NCBI GenBank assembly: GCA_005778405.1
Contig: SXOA01000002.1
Coordinates: 1 to 34,965 of the forward strand
Reading direction: 5' to 3'
Length of the DNA: 34,965 nucleotides
Origin: Planctomycetaceae bacterium
Lineage (GTDB): Bacteria > Planctomycetota > Planctomycetia > Pirellulales > Pirellulaceae
Of the stretch, positions 16,559-23,607 are shown piece by piece. Position numbers and translations under genes: made by a program. Numbering within the stretch: the first letter of the stretch is position 1; each line of letters begins with the position of its first letter. The notes under the pieces were generated by a model. That model saw only the letters and a list, made by a program, of their open reading frames with translations. It had not been told where the DNA came from and did no database searches.

Positions 16559-18640
16559 ATGGCGACCTCGTTTTCTTCCACAACAAACACATCGCCGCTG
16601 CATGTGCCGCAGATTGCTACGCCGACCGGAAAGAAGGGAGCCTCGACAATTCCGCCGCCAGGTCCCGATCCGCTGCTGCTGCAAGAGACGAAGAACGAGA
16701 TTCGCTCGCTGGTCCAGGAAATCAATCAGCTCGCGCAGCAAGAGATTCCAGCGGAAGAATTTTATGCCGGTTTCCTGGGGCGCATTGTCTCCGCGATGGC
16801 TGCCGTCGGCGGAGCCGTTTGGAACAGCGGCGAGAATGGCTTGTCACTTGCATATCAGGTCAATCTCGCCGGCGCGGAGCTCGACGACACTCCCGCCGGC
16901 CGCCAACAACACAGCCGATTGCTTGGGAAGGCAATGTCCTCGGGAAATGCGCTGATTGTGCCTCCGCAGTCAGGAGGGGGCGGTGAAGACGCCGAAGCCA
17001 ACCCCTCCGCTTTCCTGCTCGTTCTCGCGCCGCTCCGTGTGGAGCAGGAAGTGGTGGGCGTCGTTGAAATTTTTCAGCGGCCCGGCGGCGGGCCGACAAC
17101 GCAGCGCGGCTATGTCCGTTTCCTCTCCCAGATGGCCGACCTGGCCGCCGGCTATCTGAAGAACCAGCGGCTGCGGTCGTTGAACGACCGGCAACAGCTT
17201 TGGAAGCAGCTCGAGCAGTTTCTGCGGTCCATTCATTCCTCGCTCGACGTGCGGCAGGCCGGTTACTCGATTGTCAACGAAGGGCGGCGGCTGATCGGGT
17301 GCGACCGAGTGTCATTGGCCGTGCAGGACGGCGGGAGATTGCGGATCGTTGCCGTGAGCGGGCTGGATACCATCGACCGGCGCGCGACGGAAGTCCGGCA
17401 CCTCGGCAATCTGGCCCAGGCGGTCGCGAAAACCAAAGAGCCGCTCTGGCATGCCGCGGGCAGTGGCGAAGCCGCGCCGCAGATCGACGCACATCTGCAG
17501 CCGTACGTTGACGCTTCCCATGCCCGTCTCGTGGCCGTGCTGCCGCTCTTGACTGCGAAAAAACTCGTAGGCGCTCTCATCATCGAACAACTTCGGGAAG
17601 CCAAAGCGACGGACCTTCTCCGCAGCCGCAGCGAGTTGGTGGCCGAGCACAGTGCCGCCGCCCTGGCGAATGCCTTGGAACACAGCGGGCTGTTTTTGAT
17701 GCCGCTCTGGAAGGTATTGGGAAAGGGAGCGTCGTTCTTCCGCGGCCGGGCGCTCTTCAAGACGGCTGGCGTGTTGGCCCTGCTGGGCGGAATCATCTAC
17801 GCACTCGCTGTCATCCCGGCTGATTTTGAAGTTGCCGCCAAAGGCAAGCTGCAACCGGTGGAGCGGCGGGATGTGTTTGCCCGCATCGACGGCGACGTGG
17901 TGAATGTTCCCGTCCGGCATGGCCAGATGGTGAGCCGCGGCGACGTGCTGGCGGAGCTCAACAGCCCGGAGCTCGCGGAGGAGTTCGAGCGGCTGCTGGG
18001 GCGGCAGAAAACCGTGCAGGAGAAGATTTCGTCGACCAACAAGCGCCTGCTCGACAACAATCGTGGCGGTGCGTCTCGTCTGACACCTTACGAAGAGAGC
18101 CGGTTGGCCGGAGAACTGGTCGAATTTCGCCAGGAAGCCGAGAACATCCGCCGCGAGCAGGAGCTGTTCGCCGAGAAACAGAAGCGGCTGCGGGTGCTGG
18201 CGGAAGAAGCGGGCCAGGTGGTGACTTGGGAAGTGGAAGCCAGCCTGCTTCGCCGCCCCGTGCAGCGCGGCCAGGTGCTGATGACGCTCGCCAACCCCGA
18301 CGGACCGTGGGAACTGGAGCTCTACGTCCCCGAGCGGCGGCTGCATCACATTTTGGCGCACGGTACCGCTGTTGGCCGAGAAGTCACTTTCATGCTCAGC
18401 AGCCATCCGGGGGCAGAGTACCAAGGGCAGATCATCGAGTTCGAACAATCAGCCGAGGTCCGGGGCGAGGAAGGGAATACCATCCTCGTCCGCGTGGAAG
18501 TGGACCGCGATACGCTGCCGCATTTGCATGACCAGACAACCGTTACCGCCAAGGTGTACTGCGGAAAAAAAAGCCTTGGCTACACGTTGTTCTGCGATTT
18601 GATCGAGACGGTGCAGGCAAAGGTGCTGTTCTGGCTGTAG
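16559..18640 (+). CDS. Two-GAF sensor fused to a membrane-anchored HlyD-type adaptor
   Basis: This 693-aa protein is unusual. Residues about 65-200 and 220-375 look like two GAF domains (EEFYAGFLGRIVSAMAAVGGAVW through VVGVVEIFQRPGG, and GRRLIGCDRVSLAVQDGGRLRIVAVSG through KLVGALIIEQLR). A membrane segment follows at about 399-420 (TAGVLALLGGIIYALAVIP). The remainder is HlyD/biotinyl-lipoyl-like: GKLQPVERRDVFARIDGDV, a coiled coil with EFERLLGRQ and EAENIRREQELFAEKQKRL, and a beta-barrel part. It ends with SLGYTLFCDLIETVQAKVLF. The predicted topology is cytoplasmic sensor and periplasmic adaptor. ATG 16559 is preferred to 16439, whose extra 40 residues lack family character. It is the first of three spaced genes (gaps of 38 and 41 bases). 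Confidence 0.85.
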   Translation: MATSFSSTTNTSPLHVPQIATPTGKKGASTIPPPGPDPLLLQETKNEIRSLVQEINQLAQQEIPAEEFYAGFLGRIVSAMAAVGGAVWNSGENGLSLAYQVNLAGAELDDTPAGRQQHSRLLGKAMSSGNALIVPPQSGGGGEDAEANPSAFLLVLAPLRVEQEVVGVVEIFQRPGGGPTTQRGYVRFLSQMADLAAGYLKNQRLRSLNDRQQLWKQLEQFLRSIHSSLDVRQAGYSIVNEGRRLIGCDRVSLAVQDGGRLRIVAVSGLDTIDRRATEVRHLGNLAQAVAKTKEPLWHAAGSGEAAPQIDAHLQPYVDASHARLVAVLPLLTAKKLVGALIIEQLREAKATDLLRSRSELVAEHSAAALANALEHSGLFLMPLWKVLGKGASFFRGRALFKTAGVLALLGGIIYALAVIPADFEVAAKGKLQPVERRDVFARIDGDVVNVPVRHGQMVSRGDVLAELNSPELAEEFERLLGRQKTVQEKISSTNKRLLDNNRGGASRLTPYEESRLAGELVEFRQEAENIRREQELFAEKQKRLRVLAEEAGQVVTWEVEASLLRRPVQRGQVLMTLANPDGPWELELYVPERRLHHILAHGTAVGREVTFMLSSHPGAEYQGQIIEFEQSAEVRGEEGNTILVRVEVDRDTLPHLHDQTTVTAKVYCGKKSLGYTLFCDLIETVQAKVLFWL

Positions 18641-18678
18641 AGCATGGGTTCCAAGTTTCAAGTTCGAGGTTCAAAGTT

Positions 18679-19620
18679 ATGTCCATTGCAACGGTTGCGA
18701 TGATGGCCGCAAGTGTTTTGGCGCTCCCTCCCGAGCGACCCACCGAACCGCGGCAGCCCAGTCCGTTACGCGGCGCATCCAGTGGCTCATTGTCGCAATC
18801 CTCTGCCGGTGTCGTGCAGATTCCGGATTGCTTCATCTACTTGCTGGAAGACGTGCAAGTGCCGGCGCTGGAAGCGGGAGCCATTAAGGAGCTGACCGTC
18901 ACTGAAGGTGCCCTTGTGAAGAAGGGGCAGCCCCTCGCCATCCTCGACGACCGCGAGCCGCTCGTTCGCAAGCTCAAGGCGGAGCTCGAGCGGGACGCGG
19001 CTTTGACGAAAGCTTCGGACGATGTCGAAGTCCGCTTCTCCCAGGCGTCGCTGGCATACTCCACTGCCGAGCTCAACCGGCTGCTGTCGATTGAACGCAA
19101 GTCCCAGAACACGGTTTCGGGGAGCGAACTGGAAAAGGCCAAACTTGCCCGTCAGCGAGACGAGCTGCAAATTGAGAAGGCCAGGCTGGATTTGAAAGTC
19201 GCCAAGATGACCGCGGATGTGCATCAAGCCGAAGTGGATGCCGTGGATGTGGCCCTTGCCCGCCGCCAGATCGTTTCGCCCGTCGAAGGCGAGGTCGCGA
19301 CCGTTTTTCACGAACGCCAAGAGTGGGTCAATGTCGGCGAGCCCGTCGTGCAAGTCGTGCGGATGGACCGGCTGCGGGTGGAAGGGTTCGTAGCCGCCGC
19401 AGAGGTGAACGTCAACGAGATTGCCGGCGGCAACGTGGTGGTGGACGTGCAGCTGGCTCGCGGCCGCAAGGAGCGGTTCGCCGGCAAGGTGGTCTTCATC
19501 AGCCCCCTCGTTACCTCGGGCGGCAAGTACCGCGTACGGGCCGAAGTGGAGAACCGCCTCGAGCTGAACCAGTGGCTGCTGCGGCCGGGGATGAACGCGA
19601 TAATGACCATCGGCAAATAA
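18679..19620 (+). CDS. HlyD-family periplasmic adaptor (membrane fusion protein)
   Basis: The 313-aa protein begins with a hydrophobic stretch (SIATVAMMAASVLAL) that may be a weak signal peptide or anchor, without clear basic residues. The lipoyl half-motif lies near residues 65-95 (PALEAGAIKELTVTEGALVKKGQPLAILDD). The coiled-coil hairpin runs about 97-195, the second lipoyl half is RRQIVSPVEGEVATVFHERQ, and a beta-barrel closes with GGKYRVRAEVEN and LRPGMNAIMTIGK. Such adaptors bridge an inner-membrane transporter to the outer membrane. Here its partner is likely the M50/HlyD protein encoded next. A GAGG lies about 10 bases before the start. Confidence 0.88.
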   Translation: MSIATVAMMAASVLALPPERPTEPRQPSPLRGASSGSLSQSSAGVVQIPDCFIYLLEDVQVPALEAGAIKELTVTEGALVKKGQPLAILDDREPLVRKLKAELERDAALTKASDDVEVRFSQASLAYSTAELNRLLSIERKSQNTVSGSELEKAKLARQRDELQIEKARLDLKVAKMTADVHQAEVDAVDVALARRQIVSPVEGEVATVFHERQEWVNVGEPVVQVVRMDRLRVEGFVAAAEVNVNEIAGGNVVVDVQLARGRKERFAGKVVFISPLVTSGGKYRVRAEVENRLELNQWLLRPGMNAIMTIGK

Positions 19621-19628
19621 CACCACTT

Positions 19629-19651
19629 GTTCCCAAGCCCCGCTTGGGAAC
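19629..19651. repeat. REP-like palindrome, copy 1 (intercistronic hairpin)
   Basis: GTTCCCAAG and CTTGGGAAC form a perfect 9-bp stem with a 5-base loop. It lies between the HlyD stop and the GAGG ribosome binding site (19652-19655) of the M50 gene. Related palindromes occur at 30008 and 32685, so it is a dispersed repeat that may also tune translation or mRNA stability. Confidence 0.8.
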
Positions 19652-19661
19652 GAGGATTGCT

Positions 19662-21893
19662 ATGCCCTCTCCCTCCTCCACCCTCGTCTCCTCCTCCAGC
19701 CGCACAGTGCAACTCCGGATGCGGCCGGACTTGCAGGTGACGCGGCAGTCGTACCAAGGGCGGGAGTACTGGGTCATCAAAGACCCCATGTCCCTCAAGT
19801 ACTTCCGCTTCGAGGACGAAGAATACGCTCTGCTTGCCCTGCTCGACGGCCAGTCCAGCCTCGACACGATCCGCGAGCGGTTCGAATTGCAATTTGCCCC
19901 ACAGAAAATCTCCGCCGCCGAACTGCATCAGCTCATCGGCTTGCTCTATCGCAATGGCCTGCTCCTTTCCGAATTGCCGGGCCAGGGAGAACAGCTTGCC
20001 GAGCGGGCAAGAACCAAAGAGCGGCAGGTATTCTGGGGAAAACTCAGCAGCATCCTGGCGGTTCGATTCCGCGGTTACGATCCAGACCGCCTGCTGACAT
20101 GGCTCAATCGCTACTTCGGCTGGCTGTTTTCGCTTCCCGCACTGGCGGCCGCCTTGCTGCTCATGGTCTCGGCTCTCTTGCTCATCGGAGCGGAGTTCGA
20201 GGTCTTCCGCTCGCGACTGCCGGAATTCCGCGAGTTCTTTGCCGCCAAGAATTGGCTCTGGCTCGCGCTCACGCTCTGCGTCACCAAAATCCTGCACGAA
20301 ATTGGGCACGGCCTGGCCTGCAAGCGGTTCGGCGGCGAGTGCCACGAGATGGGACTGATGCTGCTCGTCTTCACTCCTTGTCTGTACTGCAACGTCACTG
20401 ATTCTTGGATGATCCCCAGCCGCTGGCGGCGGGCGGCTGTCGGAGCCGGCGGTATGTACATCGAGCTGATCCTCGCGTCGCTCGCTACGTTCCTCTGGTG
20501 GTATACGCGGCCGGGAATTGTGAACGGCCTGGCGCTCGACGTGATGTTCGTCTGCTCGGTCAGCACGCTCCTCTTCAACGCCAATCCACTGATGCGGTAC
20601 GACGGCTACTACATCCTCTCGGACCTGCTCGAAATTCCCAACCTGCGGCAAAAAGCCTCGCTCGTCCTGCAGCGCAAAGCGGCCGCCTGGGTGCTCGGAA
20701 TGCCGGAGCCGCCGGACCCGTTCCTGCCGCGCCGCCGCATCTGGCTCTTCGCTCTCTTCAGCATCGCCTCCGCCTGTTACGGCTGGTTTGTCACGCTCTC
20801 CATCTTCTGGTTTCTCTACCGGGCGCTGGAGCCGTGGGGGCTGAAGGTGCTCGGCCAGGCACTGGCGGCGATGATGTTCTTCAGCCTCGTCATTCTGCCG
20901 GCCTGGCGGCTGGCGAAATTCTTTCACGTCCCTGGAAGGGCCACCAAAGTGAAAAAGCTCCGCGCCGCCGTCATCCTCGGCCTCTTTGCCGCCGCCCTCA
21001 TCGGCCTCCTCTGCGTGCCGCTCCCGTATTACATCTCGTGCAGCTTCTATGTCCAGCCGCGCGGAGGGACGAACGTTTACGTCGATGTTCCCGGAGAAGT
21101 GCGGCAGATTCACTTGCAAGCCGGCGAGGTCCGCGCCGGTGAACCGCTCCTCACGCTAGAGAACATCGACGCCCGCCTTAGTCAGCGAAAGCTGGAGAGC
21201 GAGCGCGAGCAGCTTGCCGCCCGCCTCGATGCGCTTCGTCAGCGGGCCCACACCGACGATTCCGCCCACCTGGAGCTCGCCGAAGGGCAAGAGGCACTCG
21301 CCGCCGTCGATGCCCAACTCGCCCGCCGCCGCGAGGAGATCAAAAAGCTGACCATCGTCGCCCCGATCGATGGCATCGTCGTTCCCGCGCCGACCAAAGT
21401 GCCGTTCGCGTCCACCCAAGGCACACTGGCCACCTGGTCCGGCCGGCCGCTGGAATTGCACAACGTCGGGGCCTGGCTCGAACCAAGCACGCTCATCTGC
21501 CACATCGCTCAGCCGGGAGAGCTGGAAGCAATCCTCGCCATCGGTCAGGACGAGCTGGAATTTGTCAGCCCGGACCAACCCGTGGACTTGTTCCTCTCCG
21601 CCGAGCCCAACCTCAAGCGGACCAGCAGCATCCAGCACATTTCCCAGCAGCAAATGCAAGCCGCTCCGCGGAACCTGACCCTCAAATCCGGCGGCGACAT
21701 GGCCACGCGGACCGACGAAAGCGGCATGGAGCGGCCGGTGGATGTCACCTACCAGGCCAGCACTCCCATTTCGGATTCAACTGGCCTGCTCCTGCCCGGC
21801 GCAACCGGCCACGCCAAAATCCACGCCGGCTATCAACCCCTCTACCGCCGCCTCTGGCGCACCGCCTGCCGGACGTTTCATTTTGAGATGTAG
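19662..21893 (+). CDS. PqqD-like domain / M50 site-2-protease-like / HlyD-arm membrane protein
   Basis: The 743-aa protein starts at ATG 19662, 6 bases after GAGG. Residues about 22-105 resemble PqqD peptide-binding chaperone domains (YWVIKDPMSLKYFRFEDEEY, TIRERFELQF, LLYRNGLL). Next is a polytopic core with about seven helices and M50 metalloprotease residues: H212-E-I-G-H216 in LHEIGHGLACKRFGG, and N308-P309 with D314 in NANPLMRYDGYY. After the last helix near residue 455 comes a HlyD-like arm: YVDVPGEVRQIHLQAGEVRAGEPLLTL, a coiled coil, and IVAPIDGIVV. M50 enzymes cut substrates within the membrane. Fusions like this are often called peptide zinc metalloproteases, and relatives act in ribosomal peptide maturation. 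The likely role is processing or export of a peptide with the two upstream adaptors. The substrate is unknown. Confidence 0.88.
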   Translation: MPSPSSTLVSSSSRTVQLRMRPDLQVTRQSYQGREYWVIKDPMSLKYFRFEDEEYALLALLDGQSSLDTIRERFELQFAPQKISAAELHQLIGLLYRNGLLLSELPGQGEQLAERARTKERQVFWGKLSSILAVRFRGYDPDRLLTWLNRYFGWLFSLPALAAALLLMVSALLLIGAEFEVFRSRLPEFREFFAAKNWLWLALTLCVTKILHEIGHGLACKRFGGECHEMGLMLLVFTPCLYCNVTDSWMIPSRWRRAAVGAGGMYIELILASLATFLWWYTRPGIVNGLALDVMFVCSVSTLLFNANPLMRYDGYYILSDLLEIPNLRQKASLVLQRKAAAWVLGMPEPPDPFLPRRRIWLFALFSIASACYGWFVTLSIFWFLYRALEPWGLKVLGQALAAMMFFSLVILPAWRLAKFFHVPGRATKVKKLRAAVILGLFAAALIGLLCVPLPYYISCSFYVQPRGGTNVYVDVPGEVRQIHLQAGEVRAGEPLLTLENIDARLSQRKLESEREQLAARLDALRQRAHTDDSAHLELAEGQEALAAVDAQLARRREEIKKLTIVAPIDGIVVPAPTKVPFASTQGTLATWSGRPLELHNVGAWLEPSTLICHIAQPGELEAILAIGQDELEFVSPDQPVDLFLSAEPNLKRTSSIQHISQQQMQAAPRNLTLKSGGDMATRTDESGMERPVDVTYQASTPISDSTGLLLPGATGHAKIHAGYQPLYRRLWRTACRTFHFEM

Positions 21894-22106
21894 CCAGACA
21901 AGACTCGGCTTTCACAGGGTTATCGACGCAAAGCATTTCCTGTCAATGCCTTAGATGTGATTCATCCCGTTCTTGATTCACATTTTTGCGTGATTTTCAG
22001 CAAAAAGTTACGTCAACCTTGTATCTCTTAAGCCATTGCAAATACACAACTTAAGATGATTCATCTCGACGCAAGTCTCTGATTCAGGCCAAAAAACAGC
22101 CTTTTC

Positions 22107-22161
22107 TGATTCATGAGTCACTCGCAAGTCCTTGTCCTGCAAGGAATTGACCCATGAATCA
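22107..22161. repeat. Nested stem-loop with TGATTCATG/CATGAATCA ends
   Basis: The outer arms, 22107-22119 and 22149-22161, pair at 12 of 13 positions (TGATTCATGaGTC with GACcCATGAATCA). An inner TCCTTG/CAAGGA stem (22129-22134, 22140-22145) closes a 5-base loop. The structure lies about 215 bases downstream of the M50 gene. There is no T-run, so it is not a typical intrinsic terminator. Confidence 0.65.
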
Positions 22162-22186
22162 TCGCCCGGAATCGCTCCGGAGGGAT

Positions 22187-22291
22187 GGGACACGGAGAAC
22201 ACAGAGGACACGGCAAGAAATCAAATGGATTAACTGCGTGACGCTTTTTCTCCGTCCTCTCTCGCAGTGTTCTCTCTGTGCTCCGTGTCCC
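22187..22291. repeat. Dispersed inverted repeat of the GGGACACGGAG type
   Basis: GGGACACGGAGAACACAGAGG (22187-22207) pairs imperfectly with TCTCTCTGTGCTCCGTGTCCC (22271-22291), with 18 or so matching positions. Further pairing lies inside (GGACACGG with CCGTCCTC). This kind of low-copy intergenic element, built from cacggag/acagagg words, recurs in many bacterial genomes and does not encode protein. Confidence 0.6.
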
Positions 22292-22675
22292 AAACTCCTG
22301 CTCCCTCCGCGCGCAGAATCTCCCCAGCCACACAGCATATTCGCAACAACCAGGATGCCAAAGAACACAGCCCCGCTCCCCTTCCACCGGGCGCAGCGGG
22401 ACCCCTCGGTAAGTGTACAAAACATTATATACTAGGGTTGGCACAATCCAGTGACTTCTGACAAGAATTTGCCAAGTGTTTTCGCCTCCTAAAGCACCGC
22501 AGCCGGAGGCAAACTCGTTAGGGCCAAGAAACGAGCAGCTGGCCAAACTGGCCGGCCGCAACGTTGCTGCGCCATCTCCGCGATGCACGAACTAGGGATT
22601 TCCCGGACTTCGCGCAGGCGAGCTGGTCAGCCGCCCGCCCCGTCAGATTAGTGGGGCTCTTTGCTGTACTGGCCG

Positions 22676-22684
22676 TGCTACAAT
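22676..22684 (+). promoter_or_regulatory. Extended -10 promoter of the 147-aa gene
   Basis: TGCTACAAT is an extended -10 (TGn plus TACAAT, five of six matches to TATAAT). It sits 25 bases before the start codon and just ahead of the GAGGAG ribosome binding site (22696-22701). No good -35 hexamer is present. Confidence 0.5.
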
Positions 22685-22708
22685 CGCCACTATCCGAGGA
22701 GTGTAACA

Positions 22709-23152
22709 ATGCAAAACTCGCATACGGCAGCCTGGGAAACAATTCATGAAATCTCTGCGTTCGCCCAGCGGTTGGCTGAGAATGGCCTTGTGGTTATGAA
22801 CTTGACGTGTGACTGGGGCTTTTTTGGGTTCTGGAGGATTAACGTACAACAAGGCACGGCGACTGATCTGTACCTCACGGCGATACAGGGCCCTGACCCG
22901 CTACAGGCTCCCGGCCCGAATGTGCTGCGGTGTTCCTGGGACAATCGCGAATGCCTACTTGTCATTGATAGCTCGCCGACGCGGCCCCTGAGCGCCCCAA
23001 ATCAATGGACTAGAGAACTGAACAAGCGAGTTGATGACTCCCGGACAGCCATGAACTTCGCCGAGACGTTTATCGACCGCTTTGATTGGGAAAGGCCAAC
23101 GGGGTTTTTAACTGGCGTTTGTGAGCAGAGTGTCGAGTTGCCCAAAAACTGA
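22709..23152 (+). CDS. Orphan 147-aa protein, family not recognised
   Basis: ATG 22709 follows a strong GAGGAG site by 7 bases, and an extended -10 promoter stands just upstream, so expression is well supported. The product is soluble, with no signal peptide or membrane helix. It is mildly acidic and tryptophan-rich (DWGFFGFWRINVQQG, CSWDNRECLLVIDSSP, NQWTRELNKRVDDSR). An alternating pattern suggests a small alpha/beta or beta-sheet fold with a C-terminal helix (AMNFAETFIDRFDW). I do not recognise a family. It shares an accessory stretch with a UPF0175 gene 91 bases downstream. It could be an immunity or antitoxin-type protein, but nothing shows this. Confidence 0.7.
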   Translation: MQNSHTAAWETIHEISAFAQRLAENGLVVMNLTCDWGFFGFWRINVQQGTATDLYLTAIQGPDPLQAPGPNVLRCSWDNRECLLVIDSSPTRPLSAPNQWTRELNKRVDDSRTAMNFAETFIDRFDWERPTGFLTGVCEQSVELPKN

Positions 23153-23195
23153 GTCAAAAGCGCCCGTTTGTAGGCAAAGCCCCTTCGGGACTGTC

Positions 23196-23204
23196 TGCTA
23201 TAAT
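23196..23204 (+). promoter_or_regulatory. Extended -10 promoter of the UPF0175 gene
   Basis: TGCTATAAT is a perfect extended -10 element, 39 bases ahead of the ATG at 23244. A -35 box at normal spacing is not evident, which is usual for extended -10 promoters. The same word (TGCTAyAAT) precedes the neighbouring 147-aa gene. Confidence 0.6.
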
Positions 23205-23243
23205 TGTCTTGTGTCTTAAGTCCTCTGATTTTTGGTGATCTCC

Positions 23244-23483
23244 ATGTCGCTCACTATTCCTGACTTTGTGTTGGAATCAGCCGGACTCAGTGAGCGCGAG
23301 TGGGAGGTGGAGATCGCCTGCCGTTTGTTCGACTCGGGAAGAATTACCAAGAGCCCGGCGACGAAATGGCTGGCGATGAGCCGCAGCGAGTTCGACGAGG
23401 AGCTTTCTCGGCGGAAGATTCCGCTCTATCGATTAACGAGTGACGATTTGCAACAAGATGTGGCGACCTTGCGGAGCCTATAA
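23244..23483 (+). CDS. UPF0175 family small protein (antitoxin-like)
   Basis: The 79-aa product starts at ATG 23244; an in-frame TTG at 23232 is less likely. It has the UPF0175 pattern of two helices and a helix-turn-helix-like centre: REWEVEIACRLFDSGRITKS, then PATKWLAMSRSEFDEELSRR and IPLYRLTSDDLQQDV. UPF0175 genes commonly precede a PIN-domain (DUF3368) nuclease gene and are viewed as antitoxins or DNA-binding partners. Here no such gene follows: a 114-bp inverted repeat and then a convergent gene come next. It is therefore either an orphan antitoxin or a standalone regulator. Confidence 0.82.
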   Translation: MSLTIPDFVLESAGLSEREWEVEIACRLFDSGRITKSPATKWLAMSRSEFDEELSRRKIPLYRLTSDDLQQDVATLRSL

Positions 23484-23492
23484 GAACAGTGC

Positions 23493-23606
23493 GTAGGGTG
23501 CATGAGCGGTAGCGAAATGTATGCGGGATGGGGGTGGCAAGCAGACGTCAAGAGGCCAACGGTTGCTCTAATACCCGTGCATTTCGCTGAGGCTCATGCA
23601 CCCTAC
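23493..23606. repeat. MITE-like inverted repeat with 27-base arms
   Basis: GTAGGGTGCATGAGC...AGCGAAATG (23493-23519) is matched at 24 of 27 positions by the reverse complement of 23580-23606. A 60-base centre shows weaker further pairing (TATGCGGGAT with ATACCCGTGCA). The element exactly fills the space between two convergent genes. It may be a small non-autonomous mobile element or a structured terminator for both genes. Confidence 0.7.
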
Positions 23607-23607
23607 C

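Larger units (their letters stand above)
21894..22708. other. 815-base gene-poor region with repeats and hairpins
   Basis: No credible gene is seen. The first 270 bases are AT-richer than the surroundings and hold six TGATTCA/TGAATCA copies (21958, 21974, 22057, 22080, 22107, 22155). They also hold a TTTTTGC/GCAAAAA hairpin (21983-22006). A dispersed inverted repeat follows at 22187-22291. 22300-22670 shows no recognisable coding or repeat structure apart from the promoter at 22676. Confidence 0.6.

Noticed and set aside
18641..18678. TTCAAGTTCGAGGTTCAAAGTT repeat-like words between adaptor genes, considered a regulatory repeat
   Set aside because: They are short and imperfect; part of it simply supplies the GAGG ribosome binding site.
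19308..21119. 603-codon open frame antisense to the HlyD and M50 genes
   Set aside because: The composition is extreme (E, R, Q, H) and it overlaps two well-supported genes, so it is a shadow.
22154..22435. 93-codon ORF after the M50 gene, considered as a precursor peptide
   Set aside because: It runs through the dispersed inverted repeat 22187-22291, lacks a ribosome binding site and has no leader/core pattern.
22440..22660. Possible tRNA or integrase remnant
   Set aside because: No cloverleaf could be drawn, and short translations did not resemble a recombinase with any confidence.
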